Part shown: positions 51,133 through 62,158 of the stretch, in pieces | Layout: the number at the start of each line of letters is the position of its first letter | Numbering within the stretch: position 1 is the stretch's first letter | Origin: Leclercia pneumoniae | GTDB lineage: Bacteria; Pseudomonadota; Gammaproteobacteria; Enterobacterales; Enterobacteriaceae | Assembly: GCF_017348915.1 (NCBI RefSeq) | Contig: NZ_CP071383.1 | Coordinates: 3,658,001 to 3,722,000 of the forward strand | Reading direction: 5' to 3' | DNA: 64,000 bases | Translations under genes and position numbers: made by a program | Notes under the pieces: model-generated | Databases searched by the model: none | Told to the model about the DNA's origin: nothing | The model's input: only the letters and a program-made list of their open reading frames with translations

Positions 51133-51137
51133 TTTTT

Positions 51138-51218
51138 CCCCTTACCCCGGCCCTCTCCCCACAGGGGCGAGGGTGTATTCGTCCCCTCTCCCCCGTGGGG
51201 AGAGGGTTAGGGTGAGGC
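51138..51218. repeat. Paired palindromic repeat (BIME-like) between fadH and rlmG
   Basis: Unit A (51138-51173, CCCCTTACCCCGGCCCTCTC then CCCACAGGGGCGAGGG) and unit B (51182-51218, CCCCTCTCCCCCGTGGGGAG then AGGGTTAGGGTGAGG) have the same order and orientation as the pair at 48879-48998, but with a shorter spacer. It fills the whole gap between the convergent fadH and rlmG genes. Confidence 0.88.
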
Positions 51219-51228
51219 GGTAATCATC

Positions 51229-52365
51229 TTACCGACGACGTCCCAGCTTAACCGCTTTCAGCACCACAAACTTATTGTTCGTCGCGATGGTGACGCAGTT
51301 ACCGAAAATCTTCTTCAGCTTGTGGAAGTAGTCCAGGTGGCGGTTCGCCACGATGTACAGCTCGCCGTTAATTTTCAGGCAGCGGCGGGCGTGGTGGAAC
51401 ATCTCCCACGCAACGTTATCCGTCAGGGCGTGCTTCTGGTGGAACGGCGGGTTACAGAAGACGGCGTTGAAGCGGAAAGGCTCCACGCCCGACAGCGCGT
51501 TGTTGATCATAAACTCGCAGCGATCCAGCGCGTCCGGCATGTTGGTTTCGACGTTCAGACGGCTTGATGCCACCGCCATTGGCGACTCATCGCTAAACAC
51601 TACGCTGGCGTCCGGGTTCTTCGCCAGCAGCGTCAGGCCAATTACGCCGTTACCACAGCCCAGGTCAACGATCTCCCCTTCGAGATTCTCCGGAAGATGC
51701 TCCATAAAGAAACGCGCCCCAATATCCAGCCCGGTGCGGGAGAAGACGTTCGCATGGTTGTGAATGGTCCAGTCGGTACCCTCCAGCTTCCAGCTCAGGG
51801 TTTCGGGTGCGTCAGCCAGTTCCGGTGCGCTGAAGGTGCAGTTGATCAGGCGCGCCTTTTTCCAGGCCAGCGTGGTGGTGGTTGGGCCGAGCACTTTCTC
51901 GAACAGTTCCAGCGTCGAGGTGTGGATATCGCGCGCCTTGGCACCGGCGATGATACGCGTTTGCGGGGTGACAACCTTACGCAGCGCGCGCAGCTGCTGC
52001 TCCAGCAGCGCCATGGTTTTTGGCACTTTAATCAGCACCACGCCCGGCGCCTGCGGGTAGTCCGCGGTGCTGTCGAGGAACTTCACGCTGCCTTCATCGA
52101 TATCGTTATGGCGCAGGTTCTCACGCGTTGCCAGTTCGCTCAGGTAAGAGTCGCCGATGCTGTAGGGCGTGTGCTCTGCCAGCGCGCAGGCCAGCGCGCC
52201 AAAGGCGTCATTCAGGATCAGAACCGGGCCGCTGATTTCAGTGTCATCCAACTGCTGCAGCAGATAGTCATCCGCCGCTTCCCACGCCTGAAGCGGGTTA
52301 ACGTCATCCGTTTCCGGGAAACGTTTAAGGTTGAGTGAACGGAAACCGTTGTCTAAGTGGCTCAT
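51229..52365 (-). CDS. rlmG: RlmG, 23S rRNA m2G1835 methyltransferase
   Basis: A 378-residue SAM-dependent methyltransferase that modifies G1835 of 23S rRNA. The N-terminal half is a degenerate methyltransferase-like domain for RNA binding. The C-terminal half holds the SAM motif [12 protein letters not shown] (about residues 230-241) and the catalytic motif CNPPFHQ (about 300-306). It ends with the basic [12 protein letters not shown]. The open frame reaches 52431, but the ATG complementary to 52363-52365 gives [17 protein letters not shown] as in E. coli and the same length. It is divergent from ygjP. E. coli carries higBA between fadH and rlmG; here there are only repeats. Confidence 0.97.
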   Translation of the reverse strand: MSHLDNGFRSLNLKRFPETDDVNPLQAWEAADDYLLQQLDDTEISGPVLILNDAFGALACALAEHTPYSIGDSYLSELATRENLRHNDIDEGSVKFLDSTADYPQAPGVVLIKVPKTMALLEQQLRALRKVVTPQTRIIAGAKARDIHTSTLELFEKVLGPTTTTLAWKKARLINCTFSAPELADAPETLSWKLEGTDWTIHNHANVFSRTGLDIGARFFMEHLPENLEGEIVDLGCGNGVIGLTLLAKNPDASVVFSDESPMAVASSRLNVETNMPDALDRCEFMINNALSGVEPFRFNAVFCNPPFHQKHALTDNVAWEMFHHARRCLKINGELYIVANRHLDYFHKLKKIFGNCVTIATNNKFVVLKAVKLGRRR

Positions 52366-52448
52366 CGGCCCTCCTGAATGGTAAAATTTGGCGTATCCCT
52401 GAAAAGGGTGCGTGAGTATACCTGTTTTCACATTATTTTGGGGCCTTG

Positions 52449-52952
52449 ATGAACCAACTTACTTATCTCCAGGGCTACCCGGAGAACTTACTGACTCAGG
52501 TTCGCAGCCTGATTGCCGAGCAAAAGCTGGGCGCGGTGCTGGAAAAACGCTACCCCGGCACGCACGATTTCGCGACCGATAAGGCGCTCTGGCAGTATAC
52601 GCAGGATCTGAAAAACCGGTATCTGAAGAGCGCGCCGCCGATCAATAAGGTGATGTACGACAACAAGATCCACGTCCTGAAAAATGCTCTCGGCCTGCAT
52701 ACCGCCATCTCTCGCGTGCAGGGCGGCAAGCTAAAAGCCAAAGCCGAGATCCGCGTAGCGACGGTGTTTCGCAACGCCCCCGAGGCGTTTTTGCGAATGA
52801 TCGTGGTGCATGAGCTGGCGCACCTGAAAGAGAAAGAGCACGACAAAGCGTTCTACTCCCTGTGCTGCCATATGGAACCGCAATACCACCAGCTGGAGTT
52901 TGATACCCGGTTATGGCTTACGCATTTATCGTTAAAAGGTAATGCGGAATAG
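52449..52952 (+). CDS. ygjP: YgjP, M48-type metallopeptidase family protein
   Basis: A 167-residue protein matching E. coli YgjP along its whole length. The zinc motif [15 protein letters not shown] (HExxH at about residues 119-123, with a downstream His) places it among the YgjP/WLM-like metallopeptidases, which in some bacteria are found with restriction systems. Here it stands alone. The start is ATG 52449; the TTG three bases before it is in frame but less likely. The biological substrate is unknown. It is divergent from rlmG. Confidence 0.9.
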   Translation: MNQLTYLQGYPENLLTQVRSLIAEQKLGAVLEKRYPGTHDFATDKALWQYTQDLKNRYLKSAPPINKVMYDNKIHVLKNALGLHTAISRVQGGKLKAKAEIRVATVFRNAPEAFLRMIVVHELAHLKEKEHDKAFYSLCCHMEPQYHQLEFDTRLWLTHLSLKGNAE

Positions 52953-53022
52953 CGCACTCATTTTGTCACGCGGCCGTGCTACAGTGGCTAAAGGTTCCCA
53001 GCTACGGAGTACGTAAACGTTT

Positions 53023-54021
53023 ATGATACGTTTCGCAGTCATTGGAACGAACTGGATCACCCGCCAGTTCGTTGACGCCGCCCACGAGACCGGCAAATTC
53101 AAACTCACCGCAGTCTTTTCCCGTAGCCTTGAACAGGCCCAGACTTTTGCCGGTGATTATCTCGTCGAACACCTGTTTACCTCTCTGGAAGAGATGGCTC
53201 AAAGCGATGCCATTGATGCTGTCTATATCGCCAGCCCAAACTCTCTGCACTTTACGCAAACGGCACTGTTCCTCAGCCATAAAAAACATGTGATTTGCGA
53301 AAAGCCGCTGGCCTCGAATATTCAGGAAGTAGAAGCCGCAATTGCGCTTGCCCGCGAAAACCAGGTGGTGCTGTTCGAAGCCTTCAAAACCGCCAGCCTG
53401 CCAAACTTTCTGCTGTTGCAGCAGTCCCTGCCGAAAATTGGCAAAGTGCGTAAAGCCTTTATCAACTACTGCCAGTATTCGTCGCGCTATCAGCGCTATC
53501 TTGACGGCGAAAACCCAAACACCTTTAATCCGGCTTTTTCTAACGGCTCGATTATGGATATTGGGTTTTACTGCCTCGCCAGTGCCGTGGCGCTATGGGG
53601 CGAACCGCACGGTGTAACCGCCACCGCCAGTCTGCTGGAGAGCGGCGTCGATGCCCACGGGTTAGTAGTACTGGATTACGGTGATTTCAGCGTCACGCTG
53701 CAACACTCCAAAGTGAGTGATTCGGTGCTGCCAAGCGAAATTCAGGGCGAAAACGGCTCGCTGGTGATTGAAAAAATCTCTGAGTGCCAGAAACTGAGCT
53801 TCGTGCCGCGCGGCGGCAAAGCGCAGGAGCTGACGCAGCCTCAGCATATTAACACTATGCTTTATGAGGCAGAGGTATTCGCGCGACTGGTTGAAGACAA
53901 TGAAGTGAATCACCCGGGCCTCGCGGTCAGCCGCACCACGGCGAAACTGCAGACAGAAATCCGCCGTCAGACCGGTGTGGTCTTCCCCGCTGACGGTCTG
54001 AGCGCTGAAGTCACCGCGTAA
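53023..54021 (+). CDS. ygjR: YgjR, Gfo/Idh/MocA-family oxidoreductase
   Basis: A 332-residue NAD(P)-dependent dehydrogenase-like protein. The N-terminal Rossmann fold begins RFAVIGTNWITRQFVDAAHE, and the family signature DAVYIASPNSLHFTQTALFLSHKKHVICEKPLASNIQEVE (about residues 65-105) includes the catalytic EKP motif. The C-terminal domain has NYCQYSSRYQRYL and GSIMDIGFYCLASAVALWGEP. The natural substrate is not known. Same position and length as E. coli YgjR, upstream of alx. Confidence 0.92.
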   Translation: MIRFAVIGTNWITRQFVDAAHETGKFKLTAVFSRSLEQAQTFAGDYLVEHLFTSLEEMAQSDAIDAVYIASPNSLHFTQTALFLSHKKHVICEKPLASNIQEVEAAIALARENQVVLFEAFKTASLPNFLLLQQSLPKIGKVRKAFINYCQYSSRYQRYLDGENPNTFNPAFSNGSIMDIGFYCLASAVALWGEPHGVTATASLLESGVDAHGLVVLDYGDFSVTLQHSKVSDSVLPSEIQGENGSLVIEKISECQKLSFVPRGGKAQELTQPQHINTMLYEAEVFARLVEDNEVNHPGLAVSRTTAKLQTEIRRQTGVVFPADGLSAEVTA

Positions 54022-54048
54022 AGCTATGTAATAAAGTCTGGCAGGAGA

Positions 54049-54077
54049 TTGACGAAATCATTGACCTGACATATTTT
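54049..54077 (+). promoter_or_regulatory. Sigma-70 promoter of the alx riboswitch-gene unit
   Basis: TTGACG (54049-54054) and TATTTT (54072-54077) are 17 bases apart. The predicted start point near 54084 is immediately before the riboswitch. Confidence 0.7.
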
Positions 54078-54086
54078 GTTACGTGC

Positions 54087-54207
54087 AAAGGGGAGTAACT
54101 TCCTTGCCGGTGGATCGTCATTACGATGCGTGCAAAACCGCATCCGGTCGCCGGGCAACCTTCATGGTTGTAAGTGAGACCTTGCCGAAAGGCGAGGTCT
54201 ATGCATA
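54087..54207 (+). promoter_or_regulatory. sraF: yybP-ykoY (Mn2+/alkaline pH) riboswitch, PRE element of alx
   Basis: The leader has the yybP-ykoY signature: AAAGGGGAGTAACTTCC at the 5' side, a long variable stem (GATGCGTGCAAAACCGCATC), GCCGGGCAACC, TTCATGG and the closing GTAAGTGAGACC. In E. coli this RNA (PRE, also called SraF) lets alx respond to high pH and manganese. Both conserved loops are intact here. Confidence 0.9.
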
Positions 54208-54214
54208 AAAAGCT

Positions 54215-54254
54215 AACGGCTATCGTCTTTCGACCATAGCCGTTTTTGTTTTTT
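54215..54254 (+). terminator. Terminator-type hairpin between the riboswitch and alx
   Basis: AACGGCTAT and ATAGCCGTT form a 9-bp stem followed by TTTGTTTTTT. Its place between the aptamer and the ribosome-binding site makes it the probable switch-controlled attenuator; ligand binding would favour read-through into alx. Confidence 0.8.
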
Positions 54255-54273
54255 ATGTGCGAGGAAAAAAATT

Positions 54274-55242
54274 ATGCACTCTGTCGGCACTCCAATGTTG
54301 TGGGGCGGATTCGCGGTTGTCGTGCTCATCATGCTGGCGATAGACCTCTTTTTGCAGGGTCGTCGCGGCGAACACGGCATGACCATGAAGCAAGCCGCCG
54401 CCTGGTCCCTGGTGTGGGTCACCCTCTCTCTGCTCTTCTGCGCCGCTTTCTGGTGGTACCTGGCGACAACCCAGGGCCGCGCTGTCGCCGATCCGCAGGC
54501 GCTCGCCTTCCTCACCGGTTATCTGATTGAAAAAGCGCTGGCGGTGGATAACGTCTTCGTCTGGCTGATGCTGTTCAGTTACTTCGCGGTACCGGCGGCG
54601 TTGCAGCGCCGGGTGCTGGTTTACGGAGTACTGGGTGCCATTGTCCTGCGTACCATCATGATCTTCGCCGGTAGCTGGCTGATTACGCAGTTCGAATGGC
54701 TGCTGTATGTCTTTGGCGCGTTCCTGCTCTTCACCGGGGTCAAAATGGCGCTGGCGAAAGAGGACGAAACCGGCATCGGCGAAAAGCCGATGGTCAAGTG
54801 GCTTCGCGGCCATCTGCGCATGACCGATACCATCGAGAGCGAGCACTTCTTTGTGCGCAAAAATGGCCTGCTGTTTGCCACGCCGCTGCTTCTGGTGCTG
54901 ATTCTGGTTGAGCTAAGTGATGTGATCTTCGCGGTGGACAGCATTCCGGCGATCTTCGCGGTGACCACCGACCCGTTCATCGTCCTGACCTCAAACCTGT
55001 TTGCGATTCTGGGCCTGCGTGCCATGTACTTCCTGCTGGCGGGCGTCGCGGAGCGCTTCTCAATGCTGAAGTATGGCCTGTCGGTTATCCTGGTCTTTAT
55101 CGGTATTAAGATGCTGATTGTCGACTTCTATCATATTCCGATCGCCATCTCGCTGGGCATAGTGTTTGGCATTCTGGCGCTGACCTTAATCATCAACGCC
55201 TGGGTGAACCATCAGAACGATAAAAAGCAGCAGACGCAGTAA
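54274..55242 (+). CDS. alx: Alx, TerC-family membrane protein
   Basis: A 322-residue inner-membrane protein of the TerC family with about nine hydrophobic segments. Conserved acidic membrane residues are in [24 protein letters not shown] (about residues 74-97) and [29 protein letters not shown] (about 210-240). Alx is linked to manganese export and to growth at alkaline pH. GAGG sits nine bases before ATG 54274. The preceding riboswitch and hairpin give the regulation. A terminator follows 37 bases after the stop. Confidence 0.95.
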   Translation: MHSVGTPMLWGGFAVVVLIMLAIDLFLQGRRGEHGMTMKQAAAWSLVWVTLSLLFCAAFWWYLATTQGRAVADPQALAFLTGYLIEKALAVDNVFVWLMLFSYFAVPAALQRRVLVYGVLGAIVLRTIMIFAGSWLITQFEWLLYVFGAFLLFTGVKMALAKEDETGIGEKPMVKWLRGHLRMTDTIESEHFFVRKNGLLFATPLLLVLILVELSDVIFAVDSIPAIFAVTTDPFIVLTSNLFAILGLRAMYFLLAGVAERFSMLKYGLSVILVFIGIKMLIVDFYHIPIAISLGIVFGILALTLIINAWVNHQNDKKQQTQ

Positions 55243-55279
55243 GGTCGGATATCGCCTCCTGACGCGTTAAATTCGACTG

Positions 55280-55311
55280 AAAACGGTAACCTCCGGGTTG
55301 CCGTTTTTTTT
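55280..55311 (+). terminator. Terminator of alx
   Basis: AACGGTAAC and GTTGCCGTT pair (one wobble) around CTCCGG, followed by TTTTTT. Confidence 0.9.
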
Positions 55312-55506
55312 GGATATTGCTCTGCTCCGCAAAAATGTAAACAGACAGTTAAAAAACATGACGCAGTGCGTAAATTCCAGCATTTTGCGCTTCCCCCTTA
55401 CCGCACATTCTTTATACTCAACCAGGCAAACATTTAGTTACATCCAGACATAAGCGTGACTGAGATCACGGCCAGGATGGAACGCAATTTCACTTTAGGA
55501 ATTTCT

Positions 55507-56748
55507 ATGACGACACAATCTTCGGGTCTGCTTCAACGCCTCGTGCATGGCAGCCTGGTAAAACAAATACTGGTGGGCCTGGTGCTGGGTATCTTGCTGG
55601 CGCTGGTCTCTAAATCTGCGGCAATTGCCACCGGTCTGCTCGGTACACTGTTTGTTGGCGCGCTGAAAGCGGTGGCGCCGGTGCTGGTGTTAATGCTGGT
55701 GATGGCCTCTATTGCTAATCACCAGCACGGCCAGAAAACCAACATCCGCCCTATCCTGTTCCTTTACCTGTTAGGCACATTTTCTGCTGCGCTGACGGCG
55801 GTCATTTTTAGCTTCCTCTTCCCTTCAACGCTGCATCTGACCAGCGCTGCGGGAGACATTACCCCACCATCCGGCATCGTTGAGGTGCTGCGTGGCCTGC
55901 TGATGAGCATGGTCTCTAACCCGGTGGATGCCCTGCTGAATGCGAACTATATCGGCATCCTGGTGTGGGCAATTGGCCTGGGCTTCGCGCTGCGTCACGG
56001 TAACGAAACGACGAAAAACCTGGTCAACGATATGTCCAATGCCGTGACCTTTATGGTGAAAATCGTGATTCGCTTCGCCCCTATCGGTATCTTCGGCCTG
56101 GTCTCTTCCACGTTAGCAACCACCGGCTTCGACACCCTGTGGGGTTATGCCCAGCTGCTGATGGTATTGATTGGCTGCATGCTGCTGGTTGCGCTGGTGA
56201 TTAACCCGCTGCTGGTCTTCTGGCAAATCCGTCGTAATCCGTACCCGCTGGTACTGATGTGCCTGCGTGAAAGCGGCGTATATGCCTTCTTTACCCGCAG
56301 CTCCGCAGCGAACATTCCGGTGAATATGGCTCTGGCCGAGAAGCTGAACCTGGATCGCGATACCTATTCGGTGTCGATTCCGTTAGGCGCAACCGTGAAT
56401 ATGGCCGGCGCGGCGATTACCATTACCGTACTGACTCTGGCGGCCGTACATACGCTGGGTATTCCGGTTGACCTGCCAACGGCGCTGCTGTTGAGCGTGG
56501 TGGCTTCACTGTGCGCCTGTGGTGCATCCGGCGTGGCGGGCGGCTCGCTGCTGCTGATCCCACTGGCGTGTAATATGTTTGGCATTCCAAACGAGATTGC
56601 CATGCAGGTGGTGGCGGTGGGCTTCATTATCGGCGTATTACAGGACTCTTGCGAAACGGCGCTGAACTCATCGACCGATGTACTGTTCACCGCAGCAGCC
56701 TGCCAGGCAGAAGATGCGCGTCTGGCGAAAAACGCCCTGCGCAGTTAA
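55507..56748 (+). CDS. sstT: SstT, serine/threonine:Na+ symporter
   Basis: A 413-residue transporter of the dicarboxylate/amino acid:cation symporter (EAAT-type) family. Re-entrant loop 1, with the serine-rich [11 protein letters not shown] motif (about residues 270-280), and the sodium-site helix [12 protein letters not shown] (about 298-309) are intact. The second hairpin region is [21 protein letters not shown]. It imports serine and threonine with sodium. The frame is open from a GTG at 55456, but ATG 55507 with TAGGA upstream gives the E. coli start [12 protein letters not shown]. The 264 bases upstream hold the alx terminator and the promoter. Confidence 0.96.
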   Translation: MTTQSSGLLQRLVHGSLVKQILVGLVLGILLALVSKSAAIATGLLGTLFVGALKAVAPVLVLMLVMASIANHQHGQKTNIRPILFLYLLGTFSAALTAVIFSFLFPSTLHLTSAAGDITPPSGIVEVLRGLLMSMVSNPVDALLNANYIGILVWAIGLGFALRHGNETTKNLVNDMSNAVTFMVKIVIRFAPIGIFGLVSSTLATTGFDTLWGYAQLLMVLIGCMLLVALVINPLLVFWQIRRNPYPLVLMCLRESGVYAFFTRSSAANIPVNMALAEKLNLDRDTYSVSIPLGATVNMAGAAITITVLTLAAVHTLGIPVDLPTALLLSVVASLCACGASGVAGGSLLLIPLACNMFGIPNEIAMQVVAVGFIIGVLQDSCETALNSSTDVLFTAAACQAEDARLAKNALRS

Positions 56749-56764
56749 CACTCAAGCCCTTCCG

Positions 56765-57319
56765 TCAACGGACGGAGGGGCGCTCTTCCCGCAAGTCTTT
56801 CTCTACTTTAAACGGATCGATCCCCCTGCGCTGCATGCGCCAGAAACGGATGATGTTCAGCCCGTTCATGACCAGAAAACTCCCTTCGATTAAGGTCCCG
56901 CCAATCGACCCCAACCAGAAGTTATGAATCACCCAACAGAGCGTGGAGCACCAGATAATGCAGCGCATCGTCAGCCCTTTGCTGCGAAACAGCGCCCAGG
57001 TGCTAACGATGGTGCTGGCAACCGGCAGCAACTCCATGGGGTGATGGAATTTAGTCAGCCCAATGCCGCCCGTCAGGACAATAAACACCGTCATCACCCA
57101 CAAACTGCGGGTGCGCAGGGTAATCAGCGTGCGCACGGTATTGAGCATGGCGCTGGAGCCAGCCGGAAAGGCTCCCATCAGAAAGAAATGGATGCCAATA
57201 ACGGCGCTGTAGAGGGAGAGCTGGATTTTGAATTTCCGCTCGTCGCGGTTGAGGAAGGTGGTAATGCCGATCAGAAAGGCGAAGACACCAACGCCCTGGG
57301 CAAGCCAATACGCGGTCAT
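56765..57319 (-). CDS. ygjV: YgjV, inner-membrane protein
   Basis: A 184-residue membrane protein with about five hydrophobic segments, matching the E. coli YgjV family (MTAYWLAQGVGVFAFLIGITTFLNRDERKFK at the N-terminus; WALFRSKGLTMRCIIW; HNFWLGSIGGTLIEGSFLVMNGLNI). Function unknown; related proteins are annotated only as the YgjV/YggT-like membrane family. It is convergent with sstT; a CCTTCCGT / ACGGAGG hairpin at about 56758-56778 straddles its 3' end. It lies 75 bases downstream of uxaA on the same strand behind a terminator. Confidence 0.9.
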   Translation of the reverse strand: MTAYWLAQGVGVFAFLIGITTFLNRDERKFKIQLSLYSAVIGIHFFLMGAFPAGSSAMLNTVRTLITLRTRSLWVMTVFIVLTGGIGLTKFHHPMELLPVASTIVSTWALFRSKGLTMRCIIWCSTLCWVIHNFWLGSIGGTLIEGSFLVMNGLNIIRFWRMQRRGIDPFKVEKDLREERPSVR

Positions 57320-57340
57320 GAAAGTTTCCTGTGGTCAGGC

Positions 57341-57374
57341 AAAAAGAAACGGCGCTTCCTTAAGAAACGCCGCT
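57341..57374 (-). terminator. Terminator of uxaCA
   Basis: On the minus strand CGGCG and CGCCG form a stem around TTTCTTAAGGAAG, itself partly self-complementary, followed by TTTCTTTTT. It separates uxaA from ygjV. Confidence 0.75.
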
Positions 57375-57393
57375 TTAATTCGATCCCTGTGAT

Positions 57394-58881
57394 TTACAAC
57401 GTCACGCCGCTTTTGAAGATCGCCAGCTCACGGAAGTCGTTTTTCTCGTTACAGGTAGATTTGCCGTTTGCAATATCAACAATCAGATCAACAAACTCAT
57501 CCAGCACCTGGGGCATCCCTTTGCCGTGGATCAACTGGCCTGCGTCGAAATCGATCCAGTGCTTCTTCTTCGCCGCCAGCTCGCTGTTGGTGGCAATTTT
57601 CACCGTAGGGACAAAGCCGCCGTACGGCGTACCGCGCCCGGTACTGAACAGCACCATATGACAGCCTGCTCCCGCCAGGGCGCTGGTGGCGACCGCATCG
57701 TTGCCCGGCGCGCTCAGCAAGTTCAGGCCGTGCGTCTTCAGGCGCTCGCCGTAGCGCAGCACATCAACCACCTGGCTGGCCCCCGCTTTCTGCGTACAGC
57801 CGAGGGATTTCTCCTCCAGAGTGGTGATCCCGCCCGCTTTGTTGCCCGGCGACGGGTTTTCATAGATGGGCTGGTTGTGGGCGATAAAGTACTGTTTGAA
57901 GTCGTTGACCATGGTCACGGTCTTTTCAAAGGTCGCTTCATCGCGGCAGTGGCTCATCAGAATACGCTCTGCGCCGAACATCTCCGGCACTTCAGTCAGC
58001 ACGGTGGTGCCGCCGTTGCCAATCACGTAATCAGAGAAACGTCCCAGCATCGGGTTAGCGGTGATGCCGGACAGACCATCAGAACCACCGCACTCGAGGC
58101 CGAATTTTAGCTCACTCAGCTTACCTGGCTCACGTTTATCGTGGCGCATCGCCTCATACAGCTGGTGCAGCTGCTCAAGCCCCGCTTCCACTTCATCGTC
58201 CTGGTGCTGACAGACCATAAAGTGCACGCGATCGGGATCATACTCCCCCAGGGTCTCGCGGAAGGCATCCACCTGATTGTTTTCACAGCCGAGACCTACC
58301 ACCAGCACTGCACCGGCATTCGGGTGACGCACCATATTTTGCAGCATGGTCCGGGTATTAATGTGGTCGTCGCCCAGCTGCGAGCAGCCGTAGGTATGGC
58401 TAAACAGGTGAACGCCGTCGATACCTTCGGCGTTGTTCGTCTCTTTCAGGAAACGGTTCTGCATCTGACGGGCCATGGCGTTCACGCAGCCGACGGTCGG
58501 CAGGATCCACAGCTCGTTGCGGATCCCCACCTCACCGCTGGCGCGGCGGTAGATCTCCACGTCGCGATCCGCGGCCTGCTGCTCCCCGGCCTGGAAATCG
58601 GGTTGATAGCTGTACTCGTCCAGATCGCTCAGATTGGTGCGGGTATTGTGGGAGTGAATGAATTCACCCGGCGCAATGTCTGCCAGCGCATGGCCGATAG
58701 GCAGGCCGTATTTGACGACATTCTCCCCTTTGGCAATCAGGCGCAGGGCAAACTTATGCCCGCGCGAAACAGCCTGACGAAGCGTGACGCTCTGGTTATC
58801 AAAAGTCACTTCCGTGCCTTCGGCCAGATCCGCCAGCGCTACCGCAACGTTATCCAGCGAATGGATCTTGATGTATTGCAT
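57394..58881 (-). CDS. uxaA: UxaA, altronate dehydratase
   Basis: A 495-residue Fe2+-dependent enzyme that converts D-altronate to 2-keto-3-deoxygluconate in galacturonate breakdown. The N-terminal SAF domain (about 1-95, with HSLDNVAVALADLAEGTEV) and the C-terminal dehydratase domain (GLGCENNQVDAFRETLGEYD; GLECGGSDGLSGITANPMLGRFSD; SLGCTQKAGASQVVDVLRYGE) are complete. The cysteines in these GLxC and GC motifs are probable metal ligands. Length equals the E. coli enzyme. It lies 17 bases after uxaC in a two-gene operon, with an ExuR-type operator and a CRP-like site upstream of uxaC. Confidence 0.97.
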   Translation of the reverse strand: MQYIKIHSLDNVAVALADLAEGTEVTFDNQSVTLRQAVSRGHKFALRLIAKGENVVKYGLPIGHALADIAPGEFIHSHNTRTNLSDLDEYSYQPDFQAGEQQAADRDVEIYRRASGEVGIRNELWILPTVGCVNAMARQMQNRFLKETNNAEGIDGVHLFSHTYGCSQLGDDHINTRTMLQNMVRHPNAGAVLVVGLGCENNQVDAFRETLGEYDPDRVHFMVCQHQDDEVEAGLEQLHQLYEAMRHDKREPGKLSELKFGLECGGSDGLSGITANPMLGRFSDYVIGNGGTTVLTEVPEMFGAERILMSHCRDEATFEKTVTMVNDFKQYFIAHNQPIYENPSPGNKAGGITTLEEKSLGCTQKAGASQVVDVLRYGERLKTHGLNLLSAPGNDAVATSALAGAGCHMVLFSTGRGTPYGGFVPTVKIATNSELAAKKKHWIDFDAGQLIHGKGMPQVLDEFVDLIVDIANGKSTCNEKNDFRELAIFKSGVTL

Positions 58882-58898
58882 ATCAACCCCTAACGGCC

Positions 58899-60335
<1,437 letters not shown>

Positions 60336-60361
60336 TCAGAAAGCTTATGTTCAGATGCTGC

Positions 60362-60380
60362 AAAGTTATCACACCAATTT
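60362..60380. promoter_or_regulatory. ExuR-type operator upstream of uxaCA
   Basis: On the minus strand AAATTGGTGTGATAACTTT has one perfect half of the ExuR/UxuR-type palindrome AAATTGGT...ACCAATTT and a degenerate other half. It is one of three similar sites in the hexuronate cluster. Confidence 0.55.
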
Positions 60381-60400
60381 CCAGAGCCAGAAGATTTTTT

Positions 60401-60416
60401 CGTGAGTTAGATCAAT
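60401..60416. promoter_or_regulatory. CRP-like site upstream of uxaCA
   Basis: CGTGA-GTTAGA-TCAAT matches the CRP core at 7 of 10 positions, about 90 bases before the uxaC start. Hexuronate operons are CRP-activated in E. coli. Confidence 0.45.
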
Positions 60417-60522
60417 AAACGCCCACAAAAAAATTACCTCCAAAGGGGCAGAGGCCGCTGGAAGCCGCGCCAGCACTGGCTTAGCTCGCCGCAAATAATG
60501 ACCTTACAAAGATTCACACTTT

Positions 60523-60538
60523 TGTGATGTCACTCACC
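60523..60538. promoter_or_regulatory. CRP site upstream of exuT
   Basis: TGTGA-TGTCAC-TCACC matches the CRP core at 9 of 10 positions. It lies just upstream of the ExuR-type site of exuT. The rest of the 475-base gap 60312-60786 holds the operators listed here and a long exuT leader. Confidence 0.7.
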
Positions 60539-60542
60539 TTTT

Positions 60543-60560
60543 AAAGTTGTATGACAAGTT
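60543..60560. promoter_or_regulatory. ExuR-type operator upstream of exuT
   Basis: AAAGTTGTATGACAAGTT matches the ExuR/UxuR-type palindrome at 13 of 18 positions and has its own TTGT-ATG-ACAA symmetry. It lies four bases after the CRP site. Confidence 0.5.
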
Positions 60561-60786
60561 ATCTTCTCGCCGTCGCAATTTATAAGCCGACGGAATGATT
60601 TACCGGTTTCTATCACAACCGGAATACACGGTACGGATACCGACTTATGCACGATTCACTTATGGCAAGGTTCGGGCCGTTCCGGGAGACACTCCCGGTT
60701 ACGCCCTCCCGTTAAAGAAGCCGCTCAGGTTTACCGAGAGAGGCGCTGCGCCAGAGCGCAGATATAACATAACGATGAGGTTTTAC

Positions 60787-62085
60787 ATGCGTAAAATTAA
60801 AGGGTTACGTTGGTACATGATCGCACTGGTGACGCTTGGCACCGTGCTGGGCTACCTGACGCGTAACACTGTGGCGGCTGCGGCGCCAACGTTAATGGAA
60901 GAGCTGCACATTTCGACCCAGCAATACTCTTACATCATCGCCGCTTACTCTGCGGCATACACCATCATGCAGCCCGTTGCCGGCTATGTGCTGGATATTC
61001 TCGGCACCAAAATTGGCTACGCCTTCTTCGCCGTCACCTGGGCAGTATTCTGCGGCGCGACCGCGCTGGCGGGCAGCTGGGGTGGACTGGCACTGGCACG
61101 TGGCGCAGTAGGTGCTGCAGAAGCCGCTATGATCCCGGCCGGCCTGAAAGCCAGCTCTGAATGGTTCCCGGCGAAAGAGCGCTCCATCGCCGTTGGCTAT
61201 TTCAACGTGGGTTCTTCTATTGGTGCGATGATTGCCCCGCCGCTGGTGGTATGGGCTATCGTGATGCACAGCTGGCAGATGGCATTCATCATCTCTGGCG
61301 TGCTTAGCTTTGCATGGGCAATGGCGTGGCTGGTCTTCTATAAGCACCCGCGCGATCAGAAAAAACTTTCTGAAGAAGAACGTGAATACATCATTGGTGG
61401 TCAGGAAGCACAGCACCAGACCAACAACGGTAAAAAGATGTCTGTCTGGCAGATTCTGGGTACCCGTCAATTCTGGGGTATCGCCCTGCCACGCTTCCTG
61501 GCAGAACCGGCCTGGGGTACCTTCAACGCCTGGATCCCGCTGTTCATGTTTAAAGTCTACGGCTTTAACCTGAAAGAGATCGCCATGTTTGCCTGGATGC
61601 CAATGCTGTTTGCTGACCTGGGCTGCATCGTAGGGGGTTACCTGCCGCCACTGTTCCAGCGCTGGTTTGGTGTTAACCTGATTGTGTCACGTAAGATGGT
61701 TGTGACCATGGGCGCACTGCTGATGATTGGCCCAGGCATGATCGGCCTCTTCACCAGCCCGTACGTGGCGATTGGCCTGCTGTGCATCGGTGGTTTTGCT
61801 CACCAGTCTCTGTCTGGCGCGCTGATTACCCTCTCTTCCGACGTCTTTGGGCGTAACGAAGTGGCAACCGCCAACGGCCTGACCGGTATGGCGGCCTGGA
61901 CCGCCAGCACCCTGTTTGCACTGGTTGTGGGCGCACTGGCAGATACTATCGGCTTTAGCCCGCTGTTCGCGGTACTGGCGGTGTTCGACGTGCTGGGGGC
62001 CATCGTTATCTGGACGGTACTGAAAAACCAGTCAGCCGAGGAGCTGGCAAAGAGCACCATAGGCGGCCCCGCCGCCCAGAGTTAG
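60787..62085 (+). CDS. exuT: ExuT, hexuronate transporter
   Basis: A 432-residue MFS permease of the anion:cation symporter family that imports galacturonate and glucuronate with protons. About 12 membrane helices are visible. Conserved regions: MRKIKGLRWYMIALVTLGTVLGYLTRNTVAAAAPTL at the start, ALARGAVGAAEAAMIPAGLKASSEWFPAKERS (TM4 region) and SSDVFGRNEVATANGLTGM. The frame is open back to 60595, but ATG 60787, preceded by GATGAGG, gives the E. coli start and length. The leader between promoter and start is over 200 bases. A terminator separates it from exuR. Confidence 0.96.
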   Translation: MRKIKGLRWYMIALVTLGTVLGYLTRNTVAAAAPTLMEELHISTQQYSYIIAAYSAAYTIMQPVAGYVLDILGTKIGYAFFAVTWAVFCGATALAGSWGGLALARGAVGAAEAAMIPAGLKASSEWFPAKERSIAVGYFNVGSSIGAMIAPPLVVWAIVMHSWQMAFIISGVLSFAWAMAWLVFYKHPRDQKKLSEEEREYIIGGQEAQHQTNNGKKMSVWQILGTRQFWGIALPRFLAEPAWGTFNAWIPLFMFKVYGFNLKEIAMFAWMPMLFADLGCIVGGYLPPLFQRWFGVNLIVSRKMVVTMGALLMIGPGMIGLFTSPYVAIGLLCIGGFAHQSLSGALITLSSDVFGRNEVATANGLTGMAAWTASTLFALVVGALADTIGFSPLFAVLAVFDVLGAIVIWTVLKNQSAEELAKSTIGGPAAQS

Positions 62086-62103
62086 CGAAGAAAAGTGTGA
62101 ACT

Positions 62104-62130
62104 AAAGCCGCCTGTCAGGGCGGCTTTTTT
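62104..62130 (+). terminator. Terminator between exuT and exuR
   Basis: AAAGCCGCC and GGCGGCTTT form a 9-bp stem with a short loop followed by TTTT. Confidence 0.92.
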
Positions 62131-62158
62131 GATGGCGAAATCTGGTGGGGGTTTAGCA

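Noticed and set aside
60595-60786. N-terminal extension of ExuT
   Set aside because: The extension is not hydrophobic like ExuT and the ATG at 60787 with GATGAGG gives the established length of 432 residues.
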